From assembly GCA_963696675.1 (NCBI GenBank), contig CAVOLM010000069.1:62001-126000 (forward strand): a stretch of 64,000 nt of DNA, read 5' to 3'. Below are positions 18,976-28,690 of the stretch, piece after piece (position 1 is the stretch's first letter; every line of letters begins with the position of its first letter). The notes under the pieces are model-generated. The model was not told the DNA's origin. It saw only the letters and a list, made by a program, of their open reading frames with translations, and searched no databases. This DNA comes from DATBVX01 sp963696675. GTDB taxonomy: Bacteria > Pseudomonadota > Gammaproteobacteria > Steroidobacterales > Steroidobacteraceae. The position numbers and the translations under genes are program-made.

Positions 18976-20194
18976 GTGGTCATCCTGCTCATTTCTCCGG
19001 GTTATCCGGCCGACATGCCTCAGTTCACGCGCGGGCTCGCGGAGGTCGGCGCGACGGTGCTGGGCGTGGGCGATCAGGCGCCAGGCGCGCTGCCGGACCT
19101 GGTGCGCAAGTCGCTCACCGGGTACCTGCACGTGCGCTCGCTCTGGGATGAAGCCGCAGTCGCAGAAGAATTGCGCAACTGGCTGCGTGGCCGGCCGCTC
19201 GATCGCATCGAATGCCTGTGGGAGCCCGGCATGGTGCTGGCTGCGCAGCTGCGCGAAGCGCTCGGCATTGCGGGGCTCGACGTCCAGCAGACGTTGCCCT
19301 TTCGCGATAAGGAACGCATGAAGCAGGTGCTCGACGCGGCCGGCATCCGCACGCCGCGCCATGTCGCCGCGAATAGCGTCGCGCAGTGCTGGGAAGCGGC
19401 GGAGGGGATCGGTTTTCCGCTGATCCTCAAGCCGATTGCCGGCGCGGGTTCCGCCGATACCTATCGCGTCAACGATGCCGACGAGCTGCGCGATGCGCTG
19501 TCGCGCCTGCGACATGTGCCACTCGTGAGCGTGGAGGAATTTGTCGATGGCGAGGAATTCACCTTCGACACCGTGACCATCGAAGGGCGCATCGCGTACT
19601 ACAACATCGCCTGGTATCGGCCGCGTCCGCTGATCGCGCGCTCCAACGAATGGATCAGCCCGCAGGTCATCGCGTTGCGCAATGTCGATCAGCAGGATCT
19701 CGCCGGCGGTGTGCGCATGGGACACGATGTCATCCGCGCGCTCGGCTTTCAGACCGGGTTCACTCACATGGAGTGGTATCGCAAGGCGGACGGCGAAGTC
19801 GTGTTCGGCGAAATCGGCGCGCGTCCGCCGGGTGCGCACCAGGTAGACCAGATGAACTTCGCCTGCGACTTCGACGTGTTCCGCGAGTGGGCGAATGCGG
19901 TCGCGCGCGGGCGCTTCGACACGAAGATCGAGCGCCGGTACAACGTCGCGACGATCTACAAGCGCGCGCAGGGCACGGGGCGCATTCGTGCGATCGAAGG
20001 ACTCGAAGCGCTTCAGCGCCGGTTCGGCTCAGCTGTCGTCTGGAACACGTTGCTGCCGATCGGCGCGCCACGACGCAACTGGCGCCAGACCCTGGTCTCC
20101 GATGGCTTCATCATGCTGCGCCACCCGGATCTCGGCGCGACGCTCGAGATGGCCGATGCCGTGGGGACCGAGCCTGCAACTCTATGCAGGCTAG
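18976..20194 (+). CDS. ATP-grasp ligase B, divergent from glgA, one frameshift
   Basis: Paralogue of ligase A, also about 406 residues after correction. I place the start at GTG 18976, since VILLISPGYPADMPQFTRGL aligns with the start of ligase A; an in-frame ATG at 18886 would add an unaligned 30-residue tail that overlaps the glgA start. ATP-grasp positions include FPLILKPIAGAGSADTYRV, VEEFVDGEEFTFDTV, THMEWYRKADGEVVF and EIGARPPGAHQVDQMN. One extra C at 20173-20174 breaks the last ten codons; removing it gives a natural end, ELQLYAG then TAG at 20194, as in the paralogue. Substrates unknown. The gene flanks glgA, so the two ligases bracket glycogen synthase. Confidence 0.87.
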
Positions 20195-20258
20195 TTTGCC
20201 AGGCGCTTCCCGCTTCACCGCCGCTGAGCGAGCAGCCGGGCATCTTGCTCACGGGGCA

Positions 20259-21583
20259 CTACGCTCGGGCGAGGTCGATCGCCTTGCCGTGCTCGGGCCG
20301 AGTCTCAGGTTGCGGCACCGCTCCGATGTGCTTCGCAAACCGGTACGGGCCGAGCACCAGGTAAATCAGGGCGGCAATGGTCAGGCCGACGACCGTCGCC
20401 CAGATCACGACGTCGTAGGACCCCGTCGCCTCGCGGATACGGCCCGTGACAGGCGCCGCGAGGCCGAAGAGCAGCGCCATCAGCGTTATCTGCACCGCGA
20501 AGACGGTCGTGAACGAGCGCAAGCCGAAGTAGCGGGTGTGGAAGAACTGCCCCATCGGGCGATGCGCGCCGAAAGAGAAGCCGAAGAGCGCCGCGGCCAT
20601 GTAAAGCAGCGTGAGGCCGCCGTCGGCGGCGGAGACGCGGGCCAGGATGACGAAGGACGCCACCGAGCAGAGCGTGAAAGGCACCGACACCTTGGCGGTG
20701 TCGATCCGGTCGAGGATGAACCCGCCCACGATCGTGCCGACGGCGCCGACAATGGTGAACACGGAAAGGTATGTCGCTGCGTTTGCGGGTGTGAATCCTC
20801 GCTCGCCGAGCACCGGGACGAGAAACGTCATGAGTCCGTTGCTCGGCGCCGCCGCGAACAGGATGGCGGCGATGATCAGCCAGTACGTGCTGGTGCGGAA
20901 CACTTCGCGCGCCGTGAGCCCTTCGAGCTGCGGGATCGCCGGTTGGCCGTTCGCTCGCGGCGCGCGAACAGTCGTCTCGAACCGCCGACGACGCCCGGTT
21001 CTTCCAGCGTGAAATAGAGCAGCGGCACGAGCGCGAGGATCGTCGGACCCATGATGACGAACAGGCCTCGCCAGCCGAAGCGCTCGACCAGTGACTGGAT
21101 CAGCTGCGGCAGGAAGGCCGCGGCGAGGCTCGACTCGAGACCGAAGAGCGCGAGCGCCTTGCCGCGGTGCTGGGTAAAGAGCGCCGTGAGCACCTTGGTG
21201 TAGCCGATCGCGGTCGTGCCGAAGAAGCCGAGGAGCCCGAAGCCCAGGTAGAAATGCCACAGCTCCTGGGTGAACGAGATGGCGATCGTGATCAGGCCGA
21301 CCATCACCGTGCCGCTGATGATCATCAGCCGCACGCCGGTCCGATCGACCAGGTAACCGAGCAACGGCGCCACGAGGCCGCCGCACCACATGAGCGCCGT
21401 GGTTGCATAGCCGAATTGCGTCGGGGTCCATTTGAACTCGGTGGTGATCGGCACGAACACCAGCGTCAGCGCCATCATCGGCAGCAGACTGCTTGCGAAC
21501 ATCTGCCCGAGCAGGATCGCTCCCGCGATCTTCATCTTCCGCAGCGAGAAATCGGACTCGATCGGCGGCATCGGTGAAGGCAC
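20259..21583 (-). CDS. MFS transporter, one frameshift
   Basis: A major facilitator superfamily permease of about 441 residues with 12 hydrophobic helices. The N-terminal half begins MPSPMPPIESDFSLRKMKIAG and includes the helix-2/3 loop GYLVDRTGVRLMI. The C-terminal half includes GGFILDRIDTAKVS. A base is missing near 20985-20990, in the central cytoplasmic loop after YFTLEEPGVVG; the two halves otherwise fit end to end. Overall pattern resembles the monocarboxylate/oxalate-formate side of MFS, but the substrate cannot be named. It converges on ATP-grasp ligase B and is divergent from the phosphatase gene. Confidence 0.88.
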
Positions 21584-21749
21584 GATCGCCTCTTACTGTT
21601 GCAGTGCTACAGTATGCAGTGGGAGCGGTGACGCGAATCGAACGACAGCGAAATGACCCACCTGAGGCTCGCCGGGATTTCCTTCCGCGACAGCAACTTT
21701 GCCGAGGCGGCACTTGCAATAACTGGATTACCGGACTGCCGAGGGCGCG

Positions 21750-23318
21750 ATGTTCGCTCTGATATCGAGGATCTCTCTCTACTGCACCGTCCTCTGCGGC
21801 TCGACACTGCTGGGGGCTCTCTCGATCGTTTCATGCGTACCAGCTCCGCCGCCAACTGCAGGAGAGCCGCCGCGTGGCGTAGGGGTCGGGCCGAGCGATG
21901 CACGGCGCGAGACGCGACAACACTTTCTCGAGATGTTCGCCCGGACCTATTTCCCCGGACGTACCGGACAGCTCGCCATCGTGCCGCGCGAGGGCGACTT
22001 CATCACACGGCCCGATCCCGACGTGATTTTCATGCATGGCTCGCCCTGGGCGTACGACGCCTTCATTCCACTCATGTTCGTGGGTCCAGCAGTGAAAACG
22101 GGCGAGTACTCGATGCCGGCTGCGCAGCAGGATGTAGCGCCAACGCTGGCGGCTGCGCTCGGCACGCGCATGCCGCCGACCGCGACGGGTCGCGTGCTGC
22201 CGATCCTGCAGTCAGACTTCGTGCCACCGAGAGTGGTCATGCTGCTGGTCCTCGATGGGATGCGCCGTGACTACTTCGATCGCTATGCCGCGTCTATGCC
22301 GACGCTCACTGCGCTGCGCGAGCGCGCTGCCTGGTTCAGCCAGTCAAGCGTGAATTTCTTCCCCACGAACACTTCGGTAGGGCATGCGACGCTCGCCACT
22401 GGAGCGGATCCTCGTGTGCATGGCATTACCGGCAACAATATCTACGACCGCGTACAGCGCCGCCGCCACGACATGTTCGAGGGCGGAACCCCCGCAGACC
22501 TGGTGGCGATGACCCTTGCGGATGTGTGGCAACTCGAGACGGCCGGGCGCGCCATCATCGTTGCGCAGGGCAGTGTCGAGCGCGCGGCAACACCGCTCGC
22601 GGGGCATGGGAGCTGCCAGCTGAATGGGTCACCCGTCATTCTCGCGAGCTACAACCCGCAGAGCGGCGATTGGAATGCGAACTCCACGTGCTTTCGGCTA
22701 CCGGTCTACCTCAAGGAACAAAACGCGAGAACGGTGTGGCCGAAGAGCGGGCAATGGCTGGGACACAAAGTCGATTCGACGGCGGCGGTGCGGTATTCCG
22801 CGCTCTTTCCACGGTTCGAAGCCGATGCGATGACCGCGATGATCGAGCATGAGCCGCTGGGAAAAGACGATGTTGCGGATCTCATCCTGATGAACTTCAA
22901 GGGCGCGGACTTTGTCGGCCACAGGTACGGCCCGGATTCGAATGAGCTGCGCGTGACGCTCGGCGAAATGGACCGCGAAATCTCGCGGATGCTGCACGCG
23001 CTCGAGGACAAGGTCGGGAAGGACTACCTGCTCGCCGTGACCGCCGACCATGGAATGCCTTCCGAGCCGTCCTCACCCGATCGCCGGCATTTCGCACCAA
23101 CGCTCGTCGACCTGCTCCACGAGAGGTTCGACCGGGAAGGGAAGCATCTCGTGACCCTCTACGAGCCCGAAAACAGCCAGATTTTTGTCGACGCTGACCG
23201 TCTCACCCAGCTCGGATTGACGCTGCACGATCTCGCTCGTTTTCTCGAATCGCAGCCGTTTGTCTTTGCGGTGTTTACCGAGGACGAGGTGCGGAGCGCA
23301 GCGCAGACGGCGAAGTGA
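21750..23318 (+). CDS. Alkaline-phosphatase-superfamily lipoprotein (PafA/NPP-like)
   Basis: A 522-residue exported hydrolase of the alkaline phosphatase/phosphodiesterase superfamily. A lipobox-like IVSC ends the signal peptide (Cys29). Metal and nucleophile motifs are LLVLDGMRRDYFDRY, FFPTNTSVGHATLATG (probable Thr nucleophile), FKGADFVGHRYGP and TADHGMPSEP. Oddly, residues about 60-150 (ARTYFPGRTGQL, FMHGSPWAYDAFIPLMFVGP, QQDVAPTLAAALG) look like the segment that normally follows the catalytic core in PafA-type enzymes, so the domain order appears permuted. Monoester versus diester specificity cannot be decided. Confidence 0.88.
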   Translation: MFALISRISLYCTVLCGSTLLGALSIVSCVPAPPPTAGEPPRGVGVGPSDARRETRQHFLEMFARTYFPGRTGQLAIVPREGDFITRPDPDVIFMHGSPWAYDAFIPLMFVGPAVKTGEYSMPAAQQDVAPTLAAALGTRMPPTATGRVLPILQSDFVPPRVVMLLVLDGMRRDYFDRYAASMPTLTALRERAAWFSQSSVNFFPTNTSVGHATLATGADPRVHGITGNNIYDRVQRRRHDMFEGGTPADLVAMTLADVWQLETAGRAIIVAQGSVERAATPLAGHGSCQLNGSPVILASYNPQSGDWNANSTCFRLPVYLKEQNARTVWPKSGQWLGHKVDSTAAVRYSALFPRFEADAMTAMIEHEPLGKDDVADLILMNFKGADFVGHRYGPDSNELRVTLGEMDREISRMLHALEDKVGKDYLLAVTADHGMPSEPSSPDRRHFAPTLVDLLHERFDREGKHLVTLYEPENSQIFVDADRLTQLGLTLHDLARFLESQPFVFAVFTEDEVRSAAQTAK

Positions 23319-23370
23319 GCCGCAACGCGGCGCCGTATACAATTCCGGCTTCCGCGCAGGAGCACCAGTC

Positions 23371-24671
23371 ATGGCCAAGATAGTGGGCGGAATCGCCACG
23401 TCGCACACGCCGACGATCGGTTTTGCGCTCGATACCGGCAAGCAGCGCGACCCGGTGTGGGCGCCGATCTTCGAGGGCTACAAGCCGGTCCAGCAGTGGC
23501 TCGCGGCCAAGAAGCCCGACGTGCTGTTCTTCATCTACAACGATCACGTGACATCGTTCTTCTTCGATCACTACTCGCACTTCGCGCTCGGCATCGGCGC
23601 CGAGTACCCGGTCGCGGACGAAGGCGGCGGTCCGCGCGCTCTGCCGCCGATCAAGGGGCACCCCAGGCTCGCGCAGCACATCGCCTCCGGTCTGGTGGCG
23701 GACGAGTTCGACCTGTCGTACTTCCAGGGCAAGGGGCTCGACCACGGGGCGTTCTCGCCGCTGTCGCTGCTGCTGGCCGCACGACCCCACCTGGCCCGGC
23801 GCGATCGTGCCGCTGCAGGTCGGCGTGCTCGAATTCCCGACGCCCACGGCGCGGCGCTGCTTCAAGCTCGGCCGCGCGCTGCGCAAGGCGATCGAGAGCT
23901 ATCCCGAGGACATCAAGGTCGCGATCGTCGGCACCGGCGGGCTGTCGCACCAGGTGCACGGCGAGCGCGCGGCTTCAACAACACGCCGTGGGACATGGAG
24001 TTCATGGACACGCTCGAGACGGATCCGGAGAAGCTCACCGACATCACGATCGCGGATTACGCGACGCGCGGCGGTCTCGAGGGCTCGGAGGTGGTCATGT
24101 GGCTCGATCATGCGCGGCGCGCTCTCGCCCAGGGTGAAGAAGCTGCACCAGGCGTACTACCTGCCGTCGATGACGCCGATCGCCACGCTGATCCTCGAGG
24201 ACGACGGTCCGGATGCGGAGGGCGAATCCTTGCCCGCGTATCGCGAGCGCATCGGCAAGGAGCTTGCCGGCATCGAAAAGCTCGAAGGCACCTATCCGTT
24301 CACCCTCGAGCGCAGCGTGAAGGCGTTTCGGCTCAACGAGTTTCTGCACCGGCTCATCGAGCCCGAATATCGCAAGCAGTTCCTCGCGAATCCGGAGCCG
24401 CTGTTCGAGGCGGCCGGAGCTCACCGAGGAAGAGCGCGACATGGTCCGGCGGCGCGACTGGCGCGCGATGATTCACTACGGCGTGATTTTCTTCATGCTC
24501 GAGAAGCTCGGCGCCGTGATCGGCACGACGAACCTGCACATCTACGCGGCCATGCGCGGCCAGTCGCTCGAGGACTTCCAGAAGACGCGCAACGCCCAGG
24601 TGCTCTACTCGGTCGCCGGCAAGGACGAAGGAAAAAAGGACTGGGACAAAGCGGCCCCGAAACCCAGCTAG
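23371..24671 (+). CDS. desB: Gallate dioxygenase (LigB-LigA fusion type), four frameshifts
   Basis: Class III extradiol ring-cleavage dioxygenase with the gallate dioxygenase layout: a LigB-like catalytic domain (about residues 1-280) fused to a LigA-like C-terminal domain (from about 300, ending near FQKTRNAQVLYSVAGK). Corrected length is about 432 residues. Iron ligands His12 (ATSHTPTIGF) and His59 (YNDHVTSFFF) and the glutamate of LEGSEVVMW are present, as are GLDHGAFSPLS and GLSHQVHGERA. Breaks: extra base near 23776, missing base near 23970, extra base near 24106, extra base near 24415. Each repair restores family sequence, so the damage is either four read errors or a recent decay. No other gallate-pathway genes are beside it. 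It would open gallate to 4-oxalomesaconate. Confidence 0.88.
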
Positions 24672-25520
24672 TAGCTGGCATCGCGGTAGTGCTTCTTGCC
24701 GCGCAACGCCTTCTGGTACTCGTCCTTGCTCAGGATATTCTCCTCGAGCTGCATGTCGGTGCGCGCGTAGCAGCGGAAGAACTCCGCGATACGTTCCGCT
24801 GACTGCGTGACCTCATCGCGAATGTAGTTGATGTCGATGTTGATGCACACGGCGCCGACCACGCCATAGTCCTTGCGCACGATGGGAATCGTGGTGCACT
24901 TGAAGCGGCGTGCGCCGATGTTGAGCTCGTAGTTGAGCTTGTCCTGGTTGAGCGCCCGCCGCTTCTTGAGATCGATGAGCAGGGTCGTCGTGCCCATTTC
25001 GAGCGCGCGTCCCGTCACTTCGCCCCCTTCTATGGCGGTAATCGAGCGGCTCGGGTTGGAGAGATCGTGCAGCAGCACCTCAATTCCCATGTTGGGGAAA
25101 GTCCGCCCGATCAGGCGCGCGAGATTGCGGAAGTTCTCCAGGAACTCTCGCGTGTCGTCCACGACACCAGCGCCGTGGTATTTCGCGAAGAGTTTCTCGT
25201 ACGCCGGCCGCTCCTGGGCGTCCAGCAGGTCGCGCACGTTGTTCTGTTCACCGATGAAGATCAACTGTCGCGCGGCGCGTCACATCCGTGTTGCGCAGGA
25301 AATAGTGAATGCCGAGGCGAAAGTCGCGCAGGTTGAACTCGGCGAAGTTCTCGGGCGTCGGCTCGTAGGGGTAGAAATCATAGTCATCGAGGCTGCGGCC
25401 CTGCTGGCGCCCGCGCTCGCGATACCTGCCGATCAGGAAACCGCCCGCGAACAGAAGCAGCGCGACGACGAGCTCGGATAGGATGTTGCCGATCCAAGGA
25501 TTGTTGAGCAGGTCAGCCAC
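24668..25520 (-). CDS. Membrane-anchored YheO-type PAS protein, one frameshift
   Basis: About 283 residues after joining two frames. One N-terminal membrane helix (NILSELVVALLLFAGGFLIG) precedes a basic linker. The C-terminal ~180 residues contain a YheO-like PAS_6 domain, with PNMGIEVLLHDLSNPSRSI, GREALEMG-like spacing (GRALEMGTTTLLIDLK) and VGAVCINIDINYI. In YheO proteins this domain precedes a DNA-binding helix-turn-helix; none is visible here, so a membrane sensor role is more likely than a regulator (inference). One extra base near 25270 breaks the frame after DVTRRA. The stop overlaps the desB stop on the other strand. It is the last gene of the esterase/ATP-grasp cluster, three bases after the esterase gene stop. 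Confidence 0.8.
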
Positions 25521-25523
25521 GCG

Positions 25524-26255
25524 TCAGACCAACTCGCCGAGATACTTCGGCAGCATCTCGCGCCACGTGACCCAGTTGTGGTGACGGTCACGGCCCCAGA
25601 GGTCCACGCGGTTCGGCACGCCCTTGGCGCCCAGGACGTGAGCGATCCTCCATGACTCACTGGGATCCTCCCAGTCGCCTTCACCGGTCGGAATGACGAT
25701 GAACCGTTTCCGCAACTGCTGCAGTTGGGGTCCGTCTTCGAGTCCCGGCAGGTAATGAAGCGGCGATGAAAAGTAGAAGTCCTGGTTGATCTTGCCGTCG
25801 AGATACTTCGACAGGTCAAAGGTTCCGCTCATCGCCACCGCGAGCTTGAACACGTCCGGGTGCCGGCAAATGCTGGCGACCGCGTTGAACGCGCCGATGG
25901 AAGCGCCCGCCACCACGACTTCGATCTCGTTGCTGGCGCAGTCCTCACGGATGAGCGCGACCACCTCGTTGTAGATGTAGGCATCGAACAGGTTCTGCAC
26001 GCGCGAGCAGTATTCGGGCGAATGTGTGCCCTGCAGCCAGGTTTTCCCCGCGATGCTGTCTACCGAGTAGACCTTGATGCGCCCCGCGTCGATCAGATCG
26101 CCGAGCACGCGGACGAGGTGGAAGCGCTCGACTTCCTCGTAGTCTCCACCGGCAGTCGAAAACAGCAGCACAGGCGTGCCGAAGTGACCCCAGCGAACGA
26201 CGCGCGCCGCTTCGGGGAGGCGTTGCGTATTCCAGCTCCAGTTCTTCTTATCCAT
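25524..26255 (-). CDS. Alpha/beta-hydrolase esterase, PF00756-like (esterase 1)
   Basis: A 243-residue cytoplasmic alpha/beta hydrolase of the esterase-D/antigen-85-like type. The start ATG at 26255 has a clear GGAAAG site; an in-frame ATG at 26330 would overlap the upstream gene. Signatures are the N-terminal strand HFGTPVLLFSTAGGDYEE, nucleophile elbow VVAGASIGAFNA (GASIG, serine), MSGTFDLSKYL, and an end that supplies the histidine, GRDRHHNWVTWREMLP. It lies 38 bases after the ATP-grasp gene. A second esterase of the same fold sits upstream, so the cluster carries two. Substrate unknown. Confidence 0.88.
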   Translation of the reverse strand: MDKKNWSWNTQRLPEAARVVRWGHFGTPVLLFSTAGGDYEEVERFHLVRVLGDLIDAGRIKVYSVDSIAGKTWLQGTHSPEYCSRVQNLFDAYIYNEVVALIREDCASNEIEVVVAGASIGAFNAVASICRHPDVFKLAVAMSGTFDLSKYLDGKINQDFYFSSPLHYLPGLEDGPQLQQLRKRFIVIPTGEGDWEDPSESWRIAHVLGAKGVPNRVDLWGRDRHHNWVTWREMLPKYLGELV

Positions 26256-26293
26256 TTCTTTCCTGCTGGTGTGCGCCTCGGGAGCGCGCGTAG

Positions 26294-27540
26294 TCAAATG
26301 GCGGCGGTCCTGCCTTCGATCTTCCGCCATTCCTGGATGCGATTGAAAAACAGCTCGGTGAACTGTTCGATTTCGTGCGCCGGGTAGAGGGCCGTCACTT
26401 TCTTGCGGACTGCATCGCGCGCTTCGCTGCTGCCGAAGAATTCACACGCGACCTCGTCGAGATGCGCCAGGTGCTTCGCGCAGAACTCGCGGAACGAGTC
26501 CGTGTCGAAACGCTCGCGGGCGAGGAGCGCATAGCCGCGCAGCTTCTCGTGCGGCGACAGATCCTTGGCGGCAATCCCGAAGTACGGCTCCCAGTCGAGG
26601 TTCCTCCGCATCGGCGCTTGGTCGCGGCGCAGAAGATCGACCAGCGCAGGTTCGCCTTGACGAGCCACGGGAAGTGGTAGTGCAGCGACGTCACCTGCGA
26701 GTCGGGACAGGGGTTCGCGAAGTCGATCGGGTACCAGACGCCGCCCTTGCGCAGCGCCTCGCACGAGTTGAAGTCCCAGCCGAAGAAGGCGTTGATCGTG
26801 AGCGTCATGTCCTGGAGCTTGCGCTGCTCCTCGGCGGAGATGAAGTCGCGCTCCATCCGGTAGCGATCGTGCAGCGGCGCGGCCGGGTCGTAGTTCACGA
26901 CGCGCGTCTGCGGCCCGAGGCCGATGCAGCGCACGAAGCGGTCGTACGGGATGACGCCTGCCTGCAGGTGCATGACTTGCGTGCCGCTCTCTTCGTACGC
27001 CGCGCGCAGCGCCGCCTCGTCGTCGATCTTGGTGACGCCGACCCAGCCGCCGCCGTCGTACGGCTTCATGAACATCGGGTAGCCGAGCTGCTTGCCGATC
27101 GCGCCGAGGTCGAAGAGCCGCGCGTAGCGTTGCAGCGTCGGCTCGAGGTCGGCGCTCTTCTCGTACGACTTGGGCGGGATCATCCACGTCTCGGGGATCG
27201 GCAAGCCGAGCGCATCATCGCGCAGTAGGTGGTGTGCTTCTCGATCGACTGGATCGACCACGGGTTGTTGAAGACGTAGAGGTCGTCCATGAGGACGGCC
27301 TTCTTGATCCACTCGCGGCTGGCGTGATACCAGTGCGTGAGCCGGTCGATCACGAGGTCGTAGCGACAGGGCTGGCGCAGATCGAACGGCTCGATGGTGA
27401 CGCGCTCGACCTCGAAGCGCAGCGTGTCGCCGCTGCCACGGAATGGCGAGCTCGAGCCGGCGCATGATCTCCTCGAAGCAGATCGGCCAGCAGATGTCGG
27501 CGCCGAGCGACAGACCGATCTGGCGGGTGACGTCGGCCAT
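26294..27540 (-). CDS. ATP-grasp ligase C (RimK/glutathione-synthetase-like), three frameshifts
   Basis: About 415 residues after correction, an ATP-grasp enzyme. The start MADVTRQIGLSLGADICWPI leads into a substrate domain (LRFEVERVTIEPFDLRQP, WYHASREWIKKA). The core has GLPIPETWMIPP, KQLGYPMFMKPYDGGGWVGV with the ATP-binding lysine, and INAFFGWDFNSCEALRKGGV near the metal site. The C-terminus is a helical extension (FREFCAKHLAHLDEVACEFF). Breaks lie near 27440 (extra base), 27213 (missing) and 26618 (missing). Only three bases separate its start from the esterase 2 stop. It is more distant from ligases A and B than those are from each other. Reaction unknown. Confidence 0.82.
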
Positions 27541-27543
27541 CAG

Positions 27544-28690
27544 CTATTCGTACACCATCCACAGCGGACCCGGGAACAGCCACGAGAGCCCGTCGCGCAG
27601 CCGGTCGCGCCAGTTCTCCCAGTTGTGGCCGTCGCGCGCCTCGACGTAGCGCACCTCCATGCCCGTCCATTGAGGAGCGGCACGAGCGAGCGGTTCTCGT
27701 AGATCAGCGACTCGTAGATGCCGCAGCTCACGAAGACCCGCTCCGCAGGCCGGCCCGGGGCGGCGCGGAACTCGTTGACGAACTCGACGACCGGGTCGAA
27801 GAGCGGCCCGCGGCGGTGCTGGCCGATGTCGGTGAAGGCGAACGAGCCCGACTGCAGCAGCAGCCGCCCGAAGAAGCCGGGGTAGCGCCACGCGGCGTGG
27901 AGCGAGGCGACGGCGCCGAAGCTCGCGCCCATCAGGCCCGCGGCCGGCGGCTCATCGAGCAGCGGATAGCGCGAGCGCATCAGCGGGCAGGAGCTCCTCG
28001 GCGAGGAAGCGCGCGTGCGCGCTGTCGCCGGCGTACTCCGCCAGGCGATCGCGGCGACTGGGTGAGGCGACGATCATGCGGCGGGATCTCGAGGCGGTGG
28101 ATCAGGTTGTCGAGCACCGTCTTCAGGTGCGCGAAGCGCAGGTAGTCCTCGCCGTCGTGCACGATCAGGAGCGGATAGCGGCGGGTGCGCCGGAAGCGCG
28201 CCGGCAGGTAGGTGAGGAGTTGTCGCTTCGAACCGAGCGCTGCGCTGCTCAGGGTCATCTCTTCCAACGCTCCCAGCCGTGCCTGCGGATCCGGGAATGT
28301 CCATCGCGGGCGCTCGTAGCCGTAGCCCTGGCAGACTGAGTTGGCTCCGAACGGATCCACTGCCTTCACCGGGTTGAGCGGATCGGTAATCCATTCGCTG
28401 TCGGGGCCGCGAACGATCTCGAACTTGTATTCGATGCGTGAGTTGGGCGGCAGATCGATTCGCAACAGCCACAGGTCCGTGTCCGGCACGCGCTCGAGCG
28501 GCTGCGCGGTCGGCAATCCGTAGATCCAGCAACGCAGCAGCACTGTGTCCGCCACACCGCGATACACGAAGGTCACTCCGGTCGGGTCGACGATTGGAAA
28601 GCGATTCGTTGCGATGAACGCGTCGACGGTCTCGGGGGCGGGGCGCCCGCTGCCGAGCAGATCACGCAGGCTGGCTGACCTACCGATCAT
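27544..28690 (-). CDS. Esterase with N-terminal E-set domain (enterochelin-esterase-like, esterase 2), three frameshifts
   Basis: About 381 residues after repair. The first ~130 residues are an immunoglobulin-like E-set (VTFVYRGVADTVLLRCWIYG, LPPNSRIEYKFEI), as in Fes/IroE-type esterases. The hydrolase domain follows, with YPLLIVHDGEDYLRFAHL, nucleophile elbow GLMGASFGAVASLHAAW and the histidine-bearing VEARDGHNWENWRDRL. Breaks: extra base near 28079, extra base near 27984, missing base near 27662. Start ATG 28690 overlaps the S51-like gene stop as ATGA. Fes-type enzymes cut ester bonds in siderophores, but no siderophore genes are nearby, so the substrate is open. Confidence 0.82.

Noticed and set aside
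19386..21017. 543-codon plus-strand open frame
   Set aside because: Runs across ATP-grasp ligase B and the MFS gene in the wrong frame and strand; a GC-bias artefact.
25524..26330. Longer start for esterase 1 at 26330
   Set aside because: The extra 25 residues overlap the ATP-grasp gene and lack a ribosome site, while ATG 26255 follows GGAAAG.
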